Made by a program: the position numbers and the translations under genes. Positions 1 through 6,213 of a stretch of DNA of 10,820 nucleotides are shown in pieces; within the stretch, counting starts at the first letter, position 1; each line of letters begins with the position of its first letter. The notes under the pieces are model-generated. The model searched no databases, was not told the DNA's origin, and was given only the letters and a program-made list of their open reading frames with translations. The DNA comes from Bacteriovorax stolpii (GTDB taxonomy: Bacteria > Bdellovibrionota > Bacteriovoracia > Bacteriovoracales > Bacteriovoracaceae). Location: NCBI GenBank assembly GCA_945862475.1, contig CAMAYW010000042.1:1-10820 (forward strand), given 5' to 3'.

Positions 1-579
1 AGAACTTCTTATACTCAAAACCAATACCAGCATGCTCTTGAAACAGCTTTCCTTGCCGGTAACATGGCGGCTGAACTTGGATTAAATGTTAAGCAAGCAA
101 GAAGAGCAGGACTCATGCACGATATTGGTAAGGTGCTAGATGCTTCGGCCGAAGGTTCTCACGCTGTGATTGGTGCGGACTTTGCGAAAAAATATGGAGA
201 GTCTCCTGATATCGTTCATGCTATCCGCGCTCACCATGATGATGAAAAACCAGAATCAGTTCTGGCCCACCTCGTAGCCGCCGGAGATGCGCTCTCTGGT
301 GCTCGTCCGGGTGCTCGTAAGGCGCTTAAAGAATCTTATGTCTCAAGACTTTCAGATATTGAAAAGATTGTTAATAGCTTTGAGGGTGTTCACCGTTCTT
401 ATGCCATCTCTGCAGGACGTGAAGTTCGTGTGCTTGTAGAAAATGAAAAAGTTTCTGATGAGCAAACGATTATGCTTTCAAGAGATATTGCTCGTAAGAT
501 TGAACAAGAAATGTCGTATCCCGGAACGATTAAAGTTTCAGTGATACGTGAAACTCGTGCCGTAGGAATTGCTAAGTAA
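1..579 (+). CDS. rny: Ribonuclease Y, C-terminal part (5' end outside window)
   Basis: The frame is open from base 1, so only the last 192 residues are visible; the usual N-terminal membrane anchor, coiled coil and KH domain lie upstream. What is seen is the HD phosphohydrolase domain and the conserved C-terminus. Likely metal-binding residues of the HD fold are His11 (YQHALE), His40-Asp41 (MHDIGK), the His in GSHAVIGADF, the HH of RAHHDD and the Asp of AAGDALS. The ending VIRETRAVGIAK closely matches the typical RNase Y tail. Members of this family are membrane-anchored endoribonucleases that start mRNA decay. There is no terminator after the TAA stop, and the next gene starts 20 nt downstream, so read-through into the following operon is likely. 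Identification is firm from motif content and order; whether the gene is intact cannot be judged here. Confidence 0.93.
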   Translation, partial: RTSYTQNQYQHALETAFLAGNMAAELGLNVKQARRAGLMHDIGKVLDASAEGSHAVIGADFAKKYGESPDIVHAIRAHHDDEKPESVLAHLVAAGDALSGARPGARKALKESYVSRLSDIEKIVNSFEGVHRSYAISAGREVRVLVENEKVSDEQTIMLSRDIARKIEQEMSYPGTIKVSVIRETRAVGIAK

Positions 580-587
580 CAAACGAG

Positions 588-593
588 AGGAGG
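588..593 (+). promoter_or_regulatory. Strong Shine-Dalgarno of the SDR gene
   Basis: AGGAGG sits 6 nt before the ATG at 600, inside the purine-rich stretch 586-594. It fixes the start of the dehydrogenase and suggests efficient independent initiation although the gene lies only 20 nt after rny. Confidence 0.8.
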
Positions 594-599
594 GGACTC

Positions 600-1280
600 A
601 TGGAAAAGTGTGCAATCATCACTGGCTCCTCCTCTGGTCTTGGTCTTGAAATCACAAAATCACTTTTAAATTTAGGCTACAAAGTTTTTGGCGGCTCAAG
701 ATCGGGAACAGATCTTGAGCACTCAAACTTTTATGATGTTGAATTAGATATTACCTCTCCTGAGTCAGTGGAAGAGTTTTTTGAAACAATCAGAGAATTC
801 ACTGATAAGGTTCATCTATGTGTCAATAATGCAGGCATTTGTGAGATGTCACCTCTCTCAGAAATGACACCAGAACTTTTTGAACAGCACCTTGCCATAA
901 ATACAACCGGACCTTTTTTACTTTTCCAAGGTCTTGAATCCTTTGTCATTGAAAATGAAACTCATATTATTTCCATCCTGTCGACTGCCGCCCATTATGG
1001 GTATCCAAATGTTGCGGCCTATAATGCTTCTAAATTTGGTCAACTGGGCCTCATTGAGAGTTTAAAGAAGGAATGGAAAGATTATAAACTTCGCTTCACA
1101 AACTTATTTCCTGGCGCAATCGACACTCCACTTTGGGATAAGATGGGGAGTAAATTTTCTCGAGCTAAAATGCTCAAGACAGAAGAGTTTATGGCGGTTT
1201 TTAATTTCGTTGTGACCGCTCCACCTTCTATACAATTTCCTGGACTCACGTTCCTTCATAAAGAAGGCTATCTCGAATGA
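600..1280 (+). CDS. Short-chain dehydrogenase/reductase (SDR family)
   Basis: This 226-residue protein is a classical SDR with a Rossmann fold that uses NAD(P)(H) to oxidise or reduce a small alcohol or carbonyl substrate. Visible motifs are the cofactor loop TGSSSGLG (residues 8-15), NNAG (76-79), the structural/catalytic Asn101, Ser128, the catalytic pair Tyr141-xxx-Lys145 (YNASK) and PG (171-172). Arg34 just after the second strand, and Asp50, fit an NADPH preference, but this is inference. The length is slightly short for the family (usually about 250), with a shortened C-terminal substrate loop. The substrate cannot be read from sequence. The start is supported by the AGGAGG six bases upstream. 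Its TGA stop overlaps the ATG of the next gene (ATGA), so it is probably translationally coupled to the membrane protein behind it. Cytosolic; no signal peptide or membrane segment. Confidence 0.9.
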   Translation: MEKCAIITGSSSGLGLEITKSLLNLGYKVFGGSRSGTDLEHSNFYDVELDITSPESVEEFFETIREFTDKVHLCVNNAGICEMSPLSEMTPELFEQHLAINTTGPFLLFQGLESFVIENETHIISILSTAAHYGYPNVAAYNASKFGQLGLIESLKKEWKDYKLRFTNLFPGAIDTPLWDKMGSKFSRAKMLKTEEFMAVFNFVVTAPPSIQFPGLTFLHKEGYLE

Positions 1281-1696
1281 GTGGGATGTCCTTACCTCGA
1301 AGAAAATATATTGAGTTAGCTATCATGTTCCTTGTGAGTGGAGTGTTCTATTTTTTTATACCCAAGTTTGAGGAGCTAACTCTTTTCTATTTTGGGTTTA
1401 TTTGGAATTGGTCTTACTCCGTTGAGCTTGATCCTATCTACGATAATCCACGTTACCGTTTCTCGATGCTTAGAACAGTGATTAACTTTCAAAAATTAAT
1501 TCTTCGCCCTTTTCATCGTGCTCCAGAAGCGATTAAAAGATTAATTGGAGTCCTTCCGGCCGGTATATTTTGGTGGCTAGTTATTTACATTAACGAGAGC
1601 TCAATGCCTTGGTGGACAGCTTTTGTGGGAAGCATTTGTTTTGAATTAGTTCATCTACGATCGAATTTTTCTCAAGATGTGAAAAATAAAACATGA
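1277..1696 (+). CDS. Small four-helix membrane protein, unknown function
   Basis: I do not recognise this 139-residue protein. Hydrophobicity suggests four membrane segments at about residues 12-29, 33-47, 88-105 and 110-126, arranged as two hairpins separated by a basic, soluble loop (50-87) rich in Arg, Tyr and Pro (PRYRFSMLRTVI, RPFHRAPEAIKR). Trp residues cluster at the membrane borders (FIWNWSY, FWWLV, MPWWTAF). There are no cysteine or histidine motifs that would indicate a metal site, and no signal peptide beyond the first helix. The start ATG overlaps the SDR stop (ATGA); Met4 at 1286 is an alternative start. Its end overlaps the Nudix gene in the same way. Being wedged between two soluble enzymes with 4-bp overlaps on both sides argues that it is a real, coupled gene and not a chance reading frame. 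Confidence 0.8.
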   Translation: MSGMSLPRRKYIELAIMFLVSGVFYFFIPKFEELTLFYFGFIWNWSYSVELDPIYDNPRYRFSMLRTVINFQKLILRPFHRAPEAIKRLIGVLPAGIFWWLVIYINESSMPWWTAFVGSICFELVHLRSNFSQDVKNKT

Positions 1697-2112
1697 AGCT
1701 TCTTCCCGTTTCAATTGTCATTTTTTATAGAACAACAAGTGGTACTCTCGAGGTCTGGACTCAAAAAAGAGAAGATGATGGAATCTATCACGGGCTTTTG
1801 GAGTTTCCTGGTGGAAAAATTGAAATCAATGAAGAACCCCTAGAAGCAGCGGTCAGGGAAGTTTTTGAAGAGGTCGGAATTACTATAGCGCCGTCGGAGG
1901 GAAAATTTATGGGGATTTATCCAAATTATCTTTCGGGCAGAGTTATTCTTTTAAATGTTTTTTTATTTCCAGATCAACTTTCTCTTCAAGGCAAGGGTGA
2001 GTGGCTGAAAATTAATAAAGGTCAACTTAGTGAACCATTTAAGGGGAAAATTCCCCTCCCAAACCATCAGATGATTGATGATCTTTTTCAGTCAATCTAT
2101 GGTGAAGCTTAA
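1693..2112 (+). CDS. MutT-like Nudix hydrolase
   Basis: This 139-residue protein carries a perfect Nudix box, Gx5Ex7REVFEEVGI, at residues 41-63 (Gly41, Glu47, Arg55-Glu56, Glu59-Glu60, Gly62). The acidic residues would bind Mg2+ or Mn2+ for pyrophosphate hydrolysis of a nucleoside diphosphate linked to another group. The context before the box (GLLEFPGGKIE) is typical of the MutT / 8-oxo-dGTP diphosphatase branch, and so is the length of about 130-140 residues, so nucleotide-pool sanitation is the likely role. A CTP- or sugar-nucleotide-type substrate cannot be excluded. The ATG at 1693 overlaps the upstream TGA (ATGA), implying coupled translation. Another gene follows 12 nt after its stop. 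Cytosolic. Confidence 0.9.
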   Translation: MKLLPVSIVIFYRTTSGTLEVWTQKREDDGIYHGLLEFPGGKIEINEEPLEAAVREVFEEVGITIAPSEGKFMGIYPNYLSGRVILLNVFLFPDQLSLQGKGEWLKINKGQLSEPFKGKIPLPNHQMIDDLFQSIYGEA

Positions 2113-2124
2113 GGATCATTCCCT

Positions 2125-2901
2125 ATGAACAGTATGACTCAAATCATTTCCCATCTTTTTCTATTATCGATGGCATTTGGAACTCAACTCTTTTCTCCGA
2201 TAGTGAGTACAAAACTCACTGGAGTTGGTTTTTATAAGCTAGGGACTTCGATTGTTCTCGCTTCGTTAGTTCTCTCCCTCGGTGTCGGTTATTTTATGGA
2301 GCCAACCATTACGCCGATCGAATGGTGGTGTTATGGTATTTTAATAATCACGAATATACTTGGATCCATCTTTCATCGAGACCATAAAAGCTGGCCCATG
2401 TGGTTAATGTATGGAATTCAAGTCGTTTCTTTTTGTGTTCTATCCTTTAACATTTTGGATTTTAATCCACTTTGGATCATGTTCTTCTTTATGAGTATGA
2501 CCCTCCTTGGAATCAGTAATTTTGCAATGATCCTCGGGCACTATTACCTTGTCGTTCCCAAGCTATCTGAAGAGCCACTTATCTATTGTTTATATATCTT
2601 TTGGATCGCTATTTTTTTAAAAATTATTTTTTCCTTGGCCGTTATTTTTAGTGCAGGACTCCCTTACTTAGAGGAAGGAACGCCCTTAGGTGATGGTTAC
2701 ATGTATAATTGGTTATTTATTAGTATGCGCTACCTTTGGGGGTATGTTGCACCTTTGGTCCTTAGCTTTTTTACTTTCAGGCTGTGTAAGTTGCGTTCAA
2801 TTCAAAGTGCGACGGGTGTTCTTTACATCGTAGAGTTTTTTGTTATTGTGGGTGAATTAATATCCATTTATCTCATGGCAAAACACGGATTATCGTTATG
2901 A
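2125..2901 (+). CDS. Polytopic integral membrane protein, unknown function
   Basis: This 258-residue protein is almost entirely hydrophobic, with about seven or eight predicted helices near residues 5-25, 39-57, 64-82, 92-111, 115-145 (long, perhaps two), 153-177, 195-220 and 229-251. Two stretches look conserved in character: LGHYYLVVPKL (137-147), with His139 at a helix end, and RSIQSATG (224-231) just before the last helix. They resemble motifs I vaguely recall from uncharacterised multi-helix membrane proteins of other delta-proteobacteria-like groups, but I cannot name the family. A heme- or metal-binding role through His10, His139 or His254 is only a guess. The ATG at 2125 has AAGGA at 2111-2115, nine bases upstream and overlapping the Nudix stop. 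The 3' end overlaps the zinc-ribbon gene by 4 bp, so these two membrane proteins are probably made together and may interact. Confidence 0.82.
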   Translation: MNSMTQIISHLFLLSMAFGTQLFSPIVSTKLTGVGFYKLGTSIVLASLVLSLGVGYFMEPTITPIEWWCYGILIITNILGSIFHRDHKSWPMWLMYGIQVVSFCVLSFNILDFNPLWIMFFFMSMTLLGISNFAMILGHYYLVVPKLSEEPLIYCLYIFWIAIFLKIIFSLAVIFSAGLPYLEEGTPLGDGYMYNWLFISMRYLWGYVAPLVLSFFTFRLCKLRSIQSATGVLYIVEFFVIVGELISIYLMAKHGLSL

Positions 2902-3350
2902 TGGAAATTCAGATCACGTGCCCTCACTGTGGTTCTAGTATCGAAGTTCTTCCCAATCAAAGTGCTTCAAAAGTTGAGTGCGATGTTTGTAAGTACGTCG
3001 TAGATGTGAAATTTACTGAGAATCACGAGGCTGGAATTCTTAAAGAGTGTCCAACTTGTTCCCGAATGGATTTTTATAAGCAAAAAGATTTCAACCGAAA
3101 AATAGGTGTCTCACTTTTTGTTTTAGCAGCGATTCTTTCTATTTGGACTTATGGCCTTAGTCTTGTGGCGCTTTATCTTGTGGATCTCTTTTTATTTAGA
3201 AAATTAGCGATGGTGAGTATCTGTTATAAATGTCGGACGAATTTTAGGAAAATAAAAAATATTGATGAGATCCGAGATTATGATCATGAAATGAATGATC
3301 GGATCGTTTATTCCGATCATGACTTCAAGGGTAAACCGCTATCTCATTAA
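2898..3350 (+). CDS. Double zinc-ribbon protein with a two-helix membrane hairpin
   Basis: This 150-residue protein begins with a CPHC...CDVC zinc ribbon (Cys8, 11, 28, 31). A second set of cysteines forms CPTC (Cys51, 54) and CYKC (Cys109, 112). Between those two pairs lie a short basic stretch (QKDFNRKIG) and two hydrophobic helices (about 69-84 and 86-103). If Cys51/54 and Cys109/112 share one zinc ion, a membrane hairpin has been inserted into the ribbon, both knuckles facing the same (probably cytoplasmic) side. The C-terminal tail is charged. I think similar proteins exist widely as uncharacterised families, but the function is unknown to me; zinc ribbons of this kind bind nucleic acids or act as assembly or sensing modules. 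The ATG overlaps the upstream TGA (ATGATG); Met2 at 2901 could also start. It is the last gene of the run, and no T-tract terminator follows. Confidence 0.85.
   Translation: MMEIQITCPHCGSSIEVLPNQSASKVECDVCKYVVDVKFTENHEAGILKECPTCSRMDFYKQKDFNRKIGVSLFVLAAILSIWTYGLSLVALYLVDLFLFRKLAMVSICYKCRTNFRKIKNIDEIRDYDHEMNDRIVYSDHDFKGKPLSH
3295..3320. repeat. 9-bp perfect inverted repeat inside the 3' end of the zinc-ribbon gene
   Basis: Arms ATGATCGGA (3295-3303) and TCCGATCAT (3312-3320) flank an 8-nt loop, 30 bases before the stop codon. There is no T-run behind it, so it is not an intrinsic terminator. It could be an mRNA 3'-end stabilising hairpin or a binding site, or simply coding sequence. Confidence 0.5.
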
Positions 3351-3386
3351 AATTACTAACGCTAAAAATAGTATTTATTGGATCTT

Positions 3387-3416
3387 TTGATCTTCCACCG
3401 ATGCATGTGCTATAAT
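3387..3416 (+). promoter_or_regulatory. Sigma-70-type extended -10 promoter of the CorC-like gene
   Basis: A perfect TATAAT lies at 3411-3416, preceded by TGC (3408-3410), the extended -10 motif. A -35-like TTGATC (3387-3392) stands 18 bp upstream. The expected start of transcription is near 3423, giving a 5' leader of about 90 nt before the ATG at 3515. It is the best vegetative promoter seen in the window and explains why the CorC-like gene can be transcribed separately from the operon ending at 3350. GATC overlaps the -35 element. Confidence 0.7.
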
Positions 3417-3514
3417 GACAGTGCTTATTTTTAATCTAACAGGAGATCGATTTTATCGAACCCCCGTCCTCATTGACCTCATTATTAACCGAAATTTTAT
3501 CAAGAACATAAAAT

Positions 3515-4843
3515 ATGAGTACTGACCAAGAGATTTTGATTCTTCTGGTGTCTCTTCTATTATCGGCCTTCTTTTCTGGCTCAGAAGCTGCACTACTTTC
3601 TTTACCCCATGAAAAAGCTAAACAAATTGCTGAGGAACACGGAGTTGATTCTTGGGCGATGAAAAAGTGGCTAGAAATCCCCAATGATCTTCTGACGACC
3701 ATTCTCGTTGGAAATAATTTTGTAAATATTTTAATTGCCTCTCTCTCGGCCAACATTGCCGAAAGATATTTTTCTAACGACGCTCTCGCCATCAGTGTGG
3801 GTGTCACAACGATGATCATTCTCCTTTTTGGAGAAATCGCTCCAAAAACTTTCGGAAGAGGTCAGTCAGAGCGATTCGCACCTCTTTGTGTCGTTATTTT
3901 GATTGCTTGCTATTATGTCATGTGGCCAATTGTGAAAGCCTTCACAATAATTATTCAGTTTGTCCTTGGTAAAAATGCCAATGTGAGAAGTAGGGCCGTG
4001 ACGAAAGATGATATTGAAGTCATGGTAGAGATGGCCGAAGAAGAGAGAACCATTGATTCAAAACAACTTGATCTTTTAAACTCAATTCTGGAATTTCCTT
4101 CGATTAAAGTAAAAGACATCATGGTTCCTCGAACAGCGATTGAAGGATTAAAAAGTCGCTGCTCTTTCCAGGAAGTGATCAGAATAGTGAGAGAGGTTGC
4201 TCATAGTAGGTATCCTGTTTACGGTGAGGATCTCGACGATGTCTTGGGCTTTTTGCATGTAAAAGATCTTGCTTTTATGGCGAGCGAGGAACAGAAAAAT
4301 TTTGATGTTACAAAATATTTGAAGCCTCCTTTTTTTGTCTATGAACATATGAAAATTCAAGCCGTCTTTGATCACATGAATAGAAAAAAGGTTCACCTCG
4401 CACTGGTGAAAGATGAAAACGGTATGGTTGTAGGGATGCTTACACTCGAAGATATTATGGAAGAAATTTTTGGCTCCATTCAAGATGAGCACGATGATGA
4501 CGAAGATTTAGTTCCAGGAGTTGAAAGTGAGGAGGGAGTTCTCGTTCCTTCAACGATTTCACTTCGTGATTTATATAATGAATATGATGTCGAAATTCCT
4601 CTTAATGATAACTATTCCACCTTGAATGGATTTCTCATGGATCAGCTTGGAAACGGTTTCCCTAAAAAAGGTCATATGATCATTTGGGACGGATATTCGT
4701 TTGAACTTGTGAGAGTTAAAAGTTCAGAAATAAAAGAAGTAAAAATTAAGTCTACCACTGGCGCCCATTTAAGAGAGCCTCACCGACATGATTCATCTGA
4801 CAGCAGAGAAGAAGAGTCTCAGAAAGCTCTGGGTGCTAAATAA
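3515..4843 (+). CDS. CNNM/CorC-family membrane protein (DUF21-CBS-CBS-CorC_HlyC)
   Basis: This 442-residue inner-membrane protein has the full family architecture. The DUF21 membrane domain (about 1-155, four hydrophobic segments near 5-26, 60-82, 92-112 and 122-150) carries the signatures FFSGSEAALLSL and LLFGEIAPKTFG. Two CBS domains follow (about 200-260 and 265-320) with the typical IMVPRTAI opening, FLHVKDL and MLTLEDIMEEIFG. The CorC_HlyC C-terminal domain (about 335-412) includes YSTLNGFLMDQLG. Relatives (CorC, CorB, YhdP-type proteins, eukaryotic CNNM) are linked to Mg2+ or Co2+ efflux, with the CBS pair binding ATP-Mg; the old name hemolysin C is misleading. A very acidic linker (DEHDDDEDL, 324-332) joins CBS2 to the last domain, and the tail (418-442) is unusually charged, with His, Arg and Glu. 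An in-frame TAA at 3509 makes the ATG at 3515 the first possible ATG start. A good promoter lies upstream, and the flavoprotein gene follows after 2 nt. Confidence 0.92.
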   Translation: MSTDQEILILLVSLLLSAFFSGSEAALLSLPHEKAKQIAEEHGVDSWAMKKWLEIPNDLLTTILVGNNFVNILIASLSANIAERYFSNDALAISVGVTTMIILLFGEIAPKTFGRGQSERFAPLCVVILIACYYVMWPIVKAFTIIIQFVLGKNANVRSRAVTKDDIEVMVEMAEEERTIDSKQLDLLNSILEFPSIKVKDIMVPRTAIEGLKSRCSFQEVIRIVREVAHSRYPVYGEDLDDVLGFLHVKDLAFMASEEQKNFDVTKYLKPPFFVYEHMKIQAVFDHMNRKKVHLALVKDENGMVVGMLTLEDIMEEIFGSIQDEHDDDEDLVPGVESEEGVLVPSTISLRDLYNEYDVEIPLNDNYSTLNGFLMDQLGNGFPKKGHMIIWDGYSFELVRVKSSEIKEVKIKSTTGAHLREPHRHDSSDSREEESQKALGAK

Positions 4844-4845
4844 AA

Positions 4846-5823
4846 ATGACCCAAAAGATATATTCTGTTTGTGTGATTGGCGGTGGCTCTGCAGGAACAA
4901 TGGCCGCTCTTAGAGCTGTTTTAAATAATGATGAATGTCTCTTTTTTCCAGGGTCTCCGCAAAATAAAAAACGCTCAAGAGCGATGTGGGTCAAGAAAGT
5001 TGAAAATATGCCCTCTCACCTTCAATACAAAAGAGGGATTGAAGGGCCAAACGCAGAAACTCTTAAATGGATTTCAGAGTCGCCCTTCAAAGATAAGCTC
5101 ATTCATCACAAGAATACCGGAGTAATTTCTCTAAAAAAAGAAAATGATGTTTTTAAAATTCTAGATTCAAAAAATAATCTTCACTTCGCCAAATTTGTAA
5201 TTCTCTGTACGGGTGTAATGGATGTGCAGCCCGAGATACAAGGAAGTATTGAAAAAGTTTTTGATTATGCTAACGCTCAAACAATTGATTATTGCCTTAT
5301 TTGTGATGGACACCACTCACTTCATAAAGATGTTTCCGTTATTGGATATTCAAACACAGCTGCCTGGGTATCGATAATTCTCTATGAGCGATATCAACCG
5401 AAAAGTATGTCTATACTTACGAATGGCAAATCTTCTGAATTTGAGGCAGATACTAAAAAATTAATTGAGACTTACGGAATAAGAGTCTTGGAGAGTCCAA
5501 TTGAGAGTATCGAAGGTGAGAATAAGGGAGAGGTTCTTCAATCTTTTACTCTTAAGGATAAAACTCAAGTTAAAGCAGACCTATGTTTTATTTCTTTGGG
5601 CATGATCATTTACAATGAATTGGCAAAAGAACTGGGAGCTGAACTAGATGAGCGCGGTTTTGTAAAAACCGCTGAGTCTGGTGAAAGTTCGGTGCCTGGA
5701 CTTTACGTCGCAGGAGATCTTAGGTCGAATGCCAAAAAACAAATCTATACTGCTTGGGATCATGCGGTTAATGCGGCCAACTCTATTAATATGAGAATAA
5801 GGGCATCGAAGCGTCTTATTTAA
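4846..5823 (+). CDS. Thioredoxin-reductase-like FAD disulfide oxidoreductase
   Basis: This 325-residue protein has the fold and length of low-molecular-weight thioredoxin reductase. It has an N-terminal FAD loop GGGSAG (12-17), the CTG element at 121-123, a redox CxxC in YCLICDGHH (Cys150, Cys153), and the C-terminal FAD motif GLYVAGD (285-291) followed by QIYTAWDHAVNAA. The second nucleotide-binding loop, expected as GxGxxA/G, reads GYSNTA (167-172). The HRRxxxR-type NADPH phosphate pocket is absent, SILTNGKSS (189-197) standing in its place. That makes NADPH use doubtful. It may take electrons from another donor, or act as an oxygen-dependent disulfide oxidase like the fungal GliT group, which shares this fold. 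The ATG starts 2 nt after the CorC-like stop without a clear Shine-Dalgarno, suggesting translational coupling. It ends convergently with a ferredoxin gene, overlapping 8 bp. Confidence 0.85.
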   Translation: MTQKIYSVCVIGGGSAGTMAALRAVLNNDECLFFPGSPQNKKRSRAMWVKKVENMPSHLQYKRGIEGPNAETLKWISESPFKDKLIHHKNTGVISLKKENDVFKILDSKNNLHFAKFVILCTGVMDVQPEIQGSIEKVFDYANAQTIDYCLICDGHHSLHKDVSVIGYSNTAAWVSIILYERYQPKSMSILTNGKSSEFEADTKKLIETYGIRVLESPIESIEGENKGEVLQSFTLKDKTQVKADLCFISLGMIIYNELAKELGAELDERGFVKTAESGESSVPGLYVAGDLRSNAKKQIYTAWDHAVNAANSINMRIRASKRLI

Positions 5824-6115
5824 TTGGTTTGATCGTCACATCACCCAAAACTTTTGCCCGACATGAGAGTCTGATTTCTTTTGTTTGATCAATGTTGAGT
5901 TCGATTCTTAAAGCATCAATGGTGTTTTGCTCAATCACACCGGGTAGATGGAGGTTCTCCTTACCCTGAAGAATTTCGACCTTACAGGCGCCACAGGAAC
6001 CTGCAAGACAGCCGTGGGGAAGCTCTTCCCCTTGATCAGATAAGGCGTTATAGATAATTTCCTCGGTTTTCACCTCAAAAGATTTGTTCGTACCTTCGAT
6101 TGACACTCTGGGCAT
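5816..6115 (-). CDS. Plant-type [2Fe-2S] ferredoxin
   Basis: This 99-residue soluble electron carrier has the cluster-binding pattern Cx4Cx2C in GCLAGSCGACKVEIL and the fourth cysteine in RLSCRAKVLGDVTI, exactly as in the adrenodoxin/plant ferredoxin beta-grasp fold. The start is taken as the ATG at 6115 because AAGGAAG stands about six bases upstream. An upstream in-frame TTG at 6133 would add MTRKNR but lies before that ribosome binding site and is rejected. It is close in size and motif to ferredoxins that serve oxygenases or flavoprotein reductases. The neighbouring flavoprotein gene is convergent, not in the same operon, so a functional pairing is suggestive only. No clear promoter was found in the divergent gap to leucine dehydrogenase. 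Confidence 0.92.
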   Translation of the reverse strand: MPRVSIEGTNKSFEVKTEEIIYNALSDQGEELPHGCLAGSCGACKVEILQGKENLHLPGVIEQNTIDALRIELNIDQTKEIRLSCRAKVLGDVTIKPIK

Positions 6116-6194
6116 ACGATTCTTCCTTGTCAAAAACCTAAGAGTTTAAGAAACTTCTCGCCATTAGAAATTAGTCTAAACCAAGTCTTAATTT

Positions 6195-6213
6195 TGGTCA
6201 CCAGGAAATCCTG
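6195..6213. promoter_or_regulatory. Two adjacent small palindromes before leucine dehydrogenase
   Basis: TGGT-C-ACCA (6195-6203) is a perfect odd palindrome, and CAGGA-AA-TCCTG (6202-6213) is a second one, sharing two bases with it. They lie just before the AAGGAG Shine-Dalgarno (6219-6224). They could be an operator or a translational hairpin near the ribosome binding site. Nothing in the sequence identifies a regulator. Confidence 0.35.

Noticed and set aside
3473..3511. Possible 12-residue leader peptide (TTG start) just before the CorC-like gene, in the same frame
   Set aside because: The nearest Shine-Dalgarno-like AGGAG (3441-3445) is 27 nt away, there is no ATG or GTG, and the peptide has no regulatory codon pattern.
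3423..3514. Magnesium riboswitch in the leader of the CorC-like gene
   Set aside because: The leader is only about 90 nt, shows only a tiny CGAT/ATCG hairpin and no terminator-like stem; no known metal riboswitch pattern is visible.
3436..3819. Minus-strand open frame of 127 codons over the CorC-like gene start
   Set aside because: It overlaps a well-supported membrane-protein gene and its translation has no recognisable domain; it is a shadow frame.
6116..6133. TTG start for the ferredoxin six codons upstream
   Set aside because: The AAGGAAG ribosome site lies between it and the ATG at 6115, and the added residues do not belong to the ferredoxin fold.
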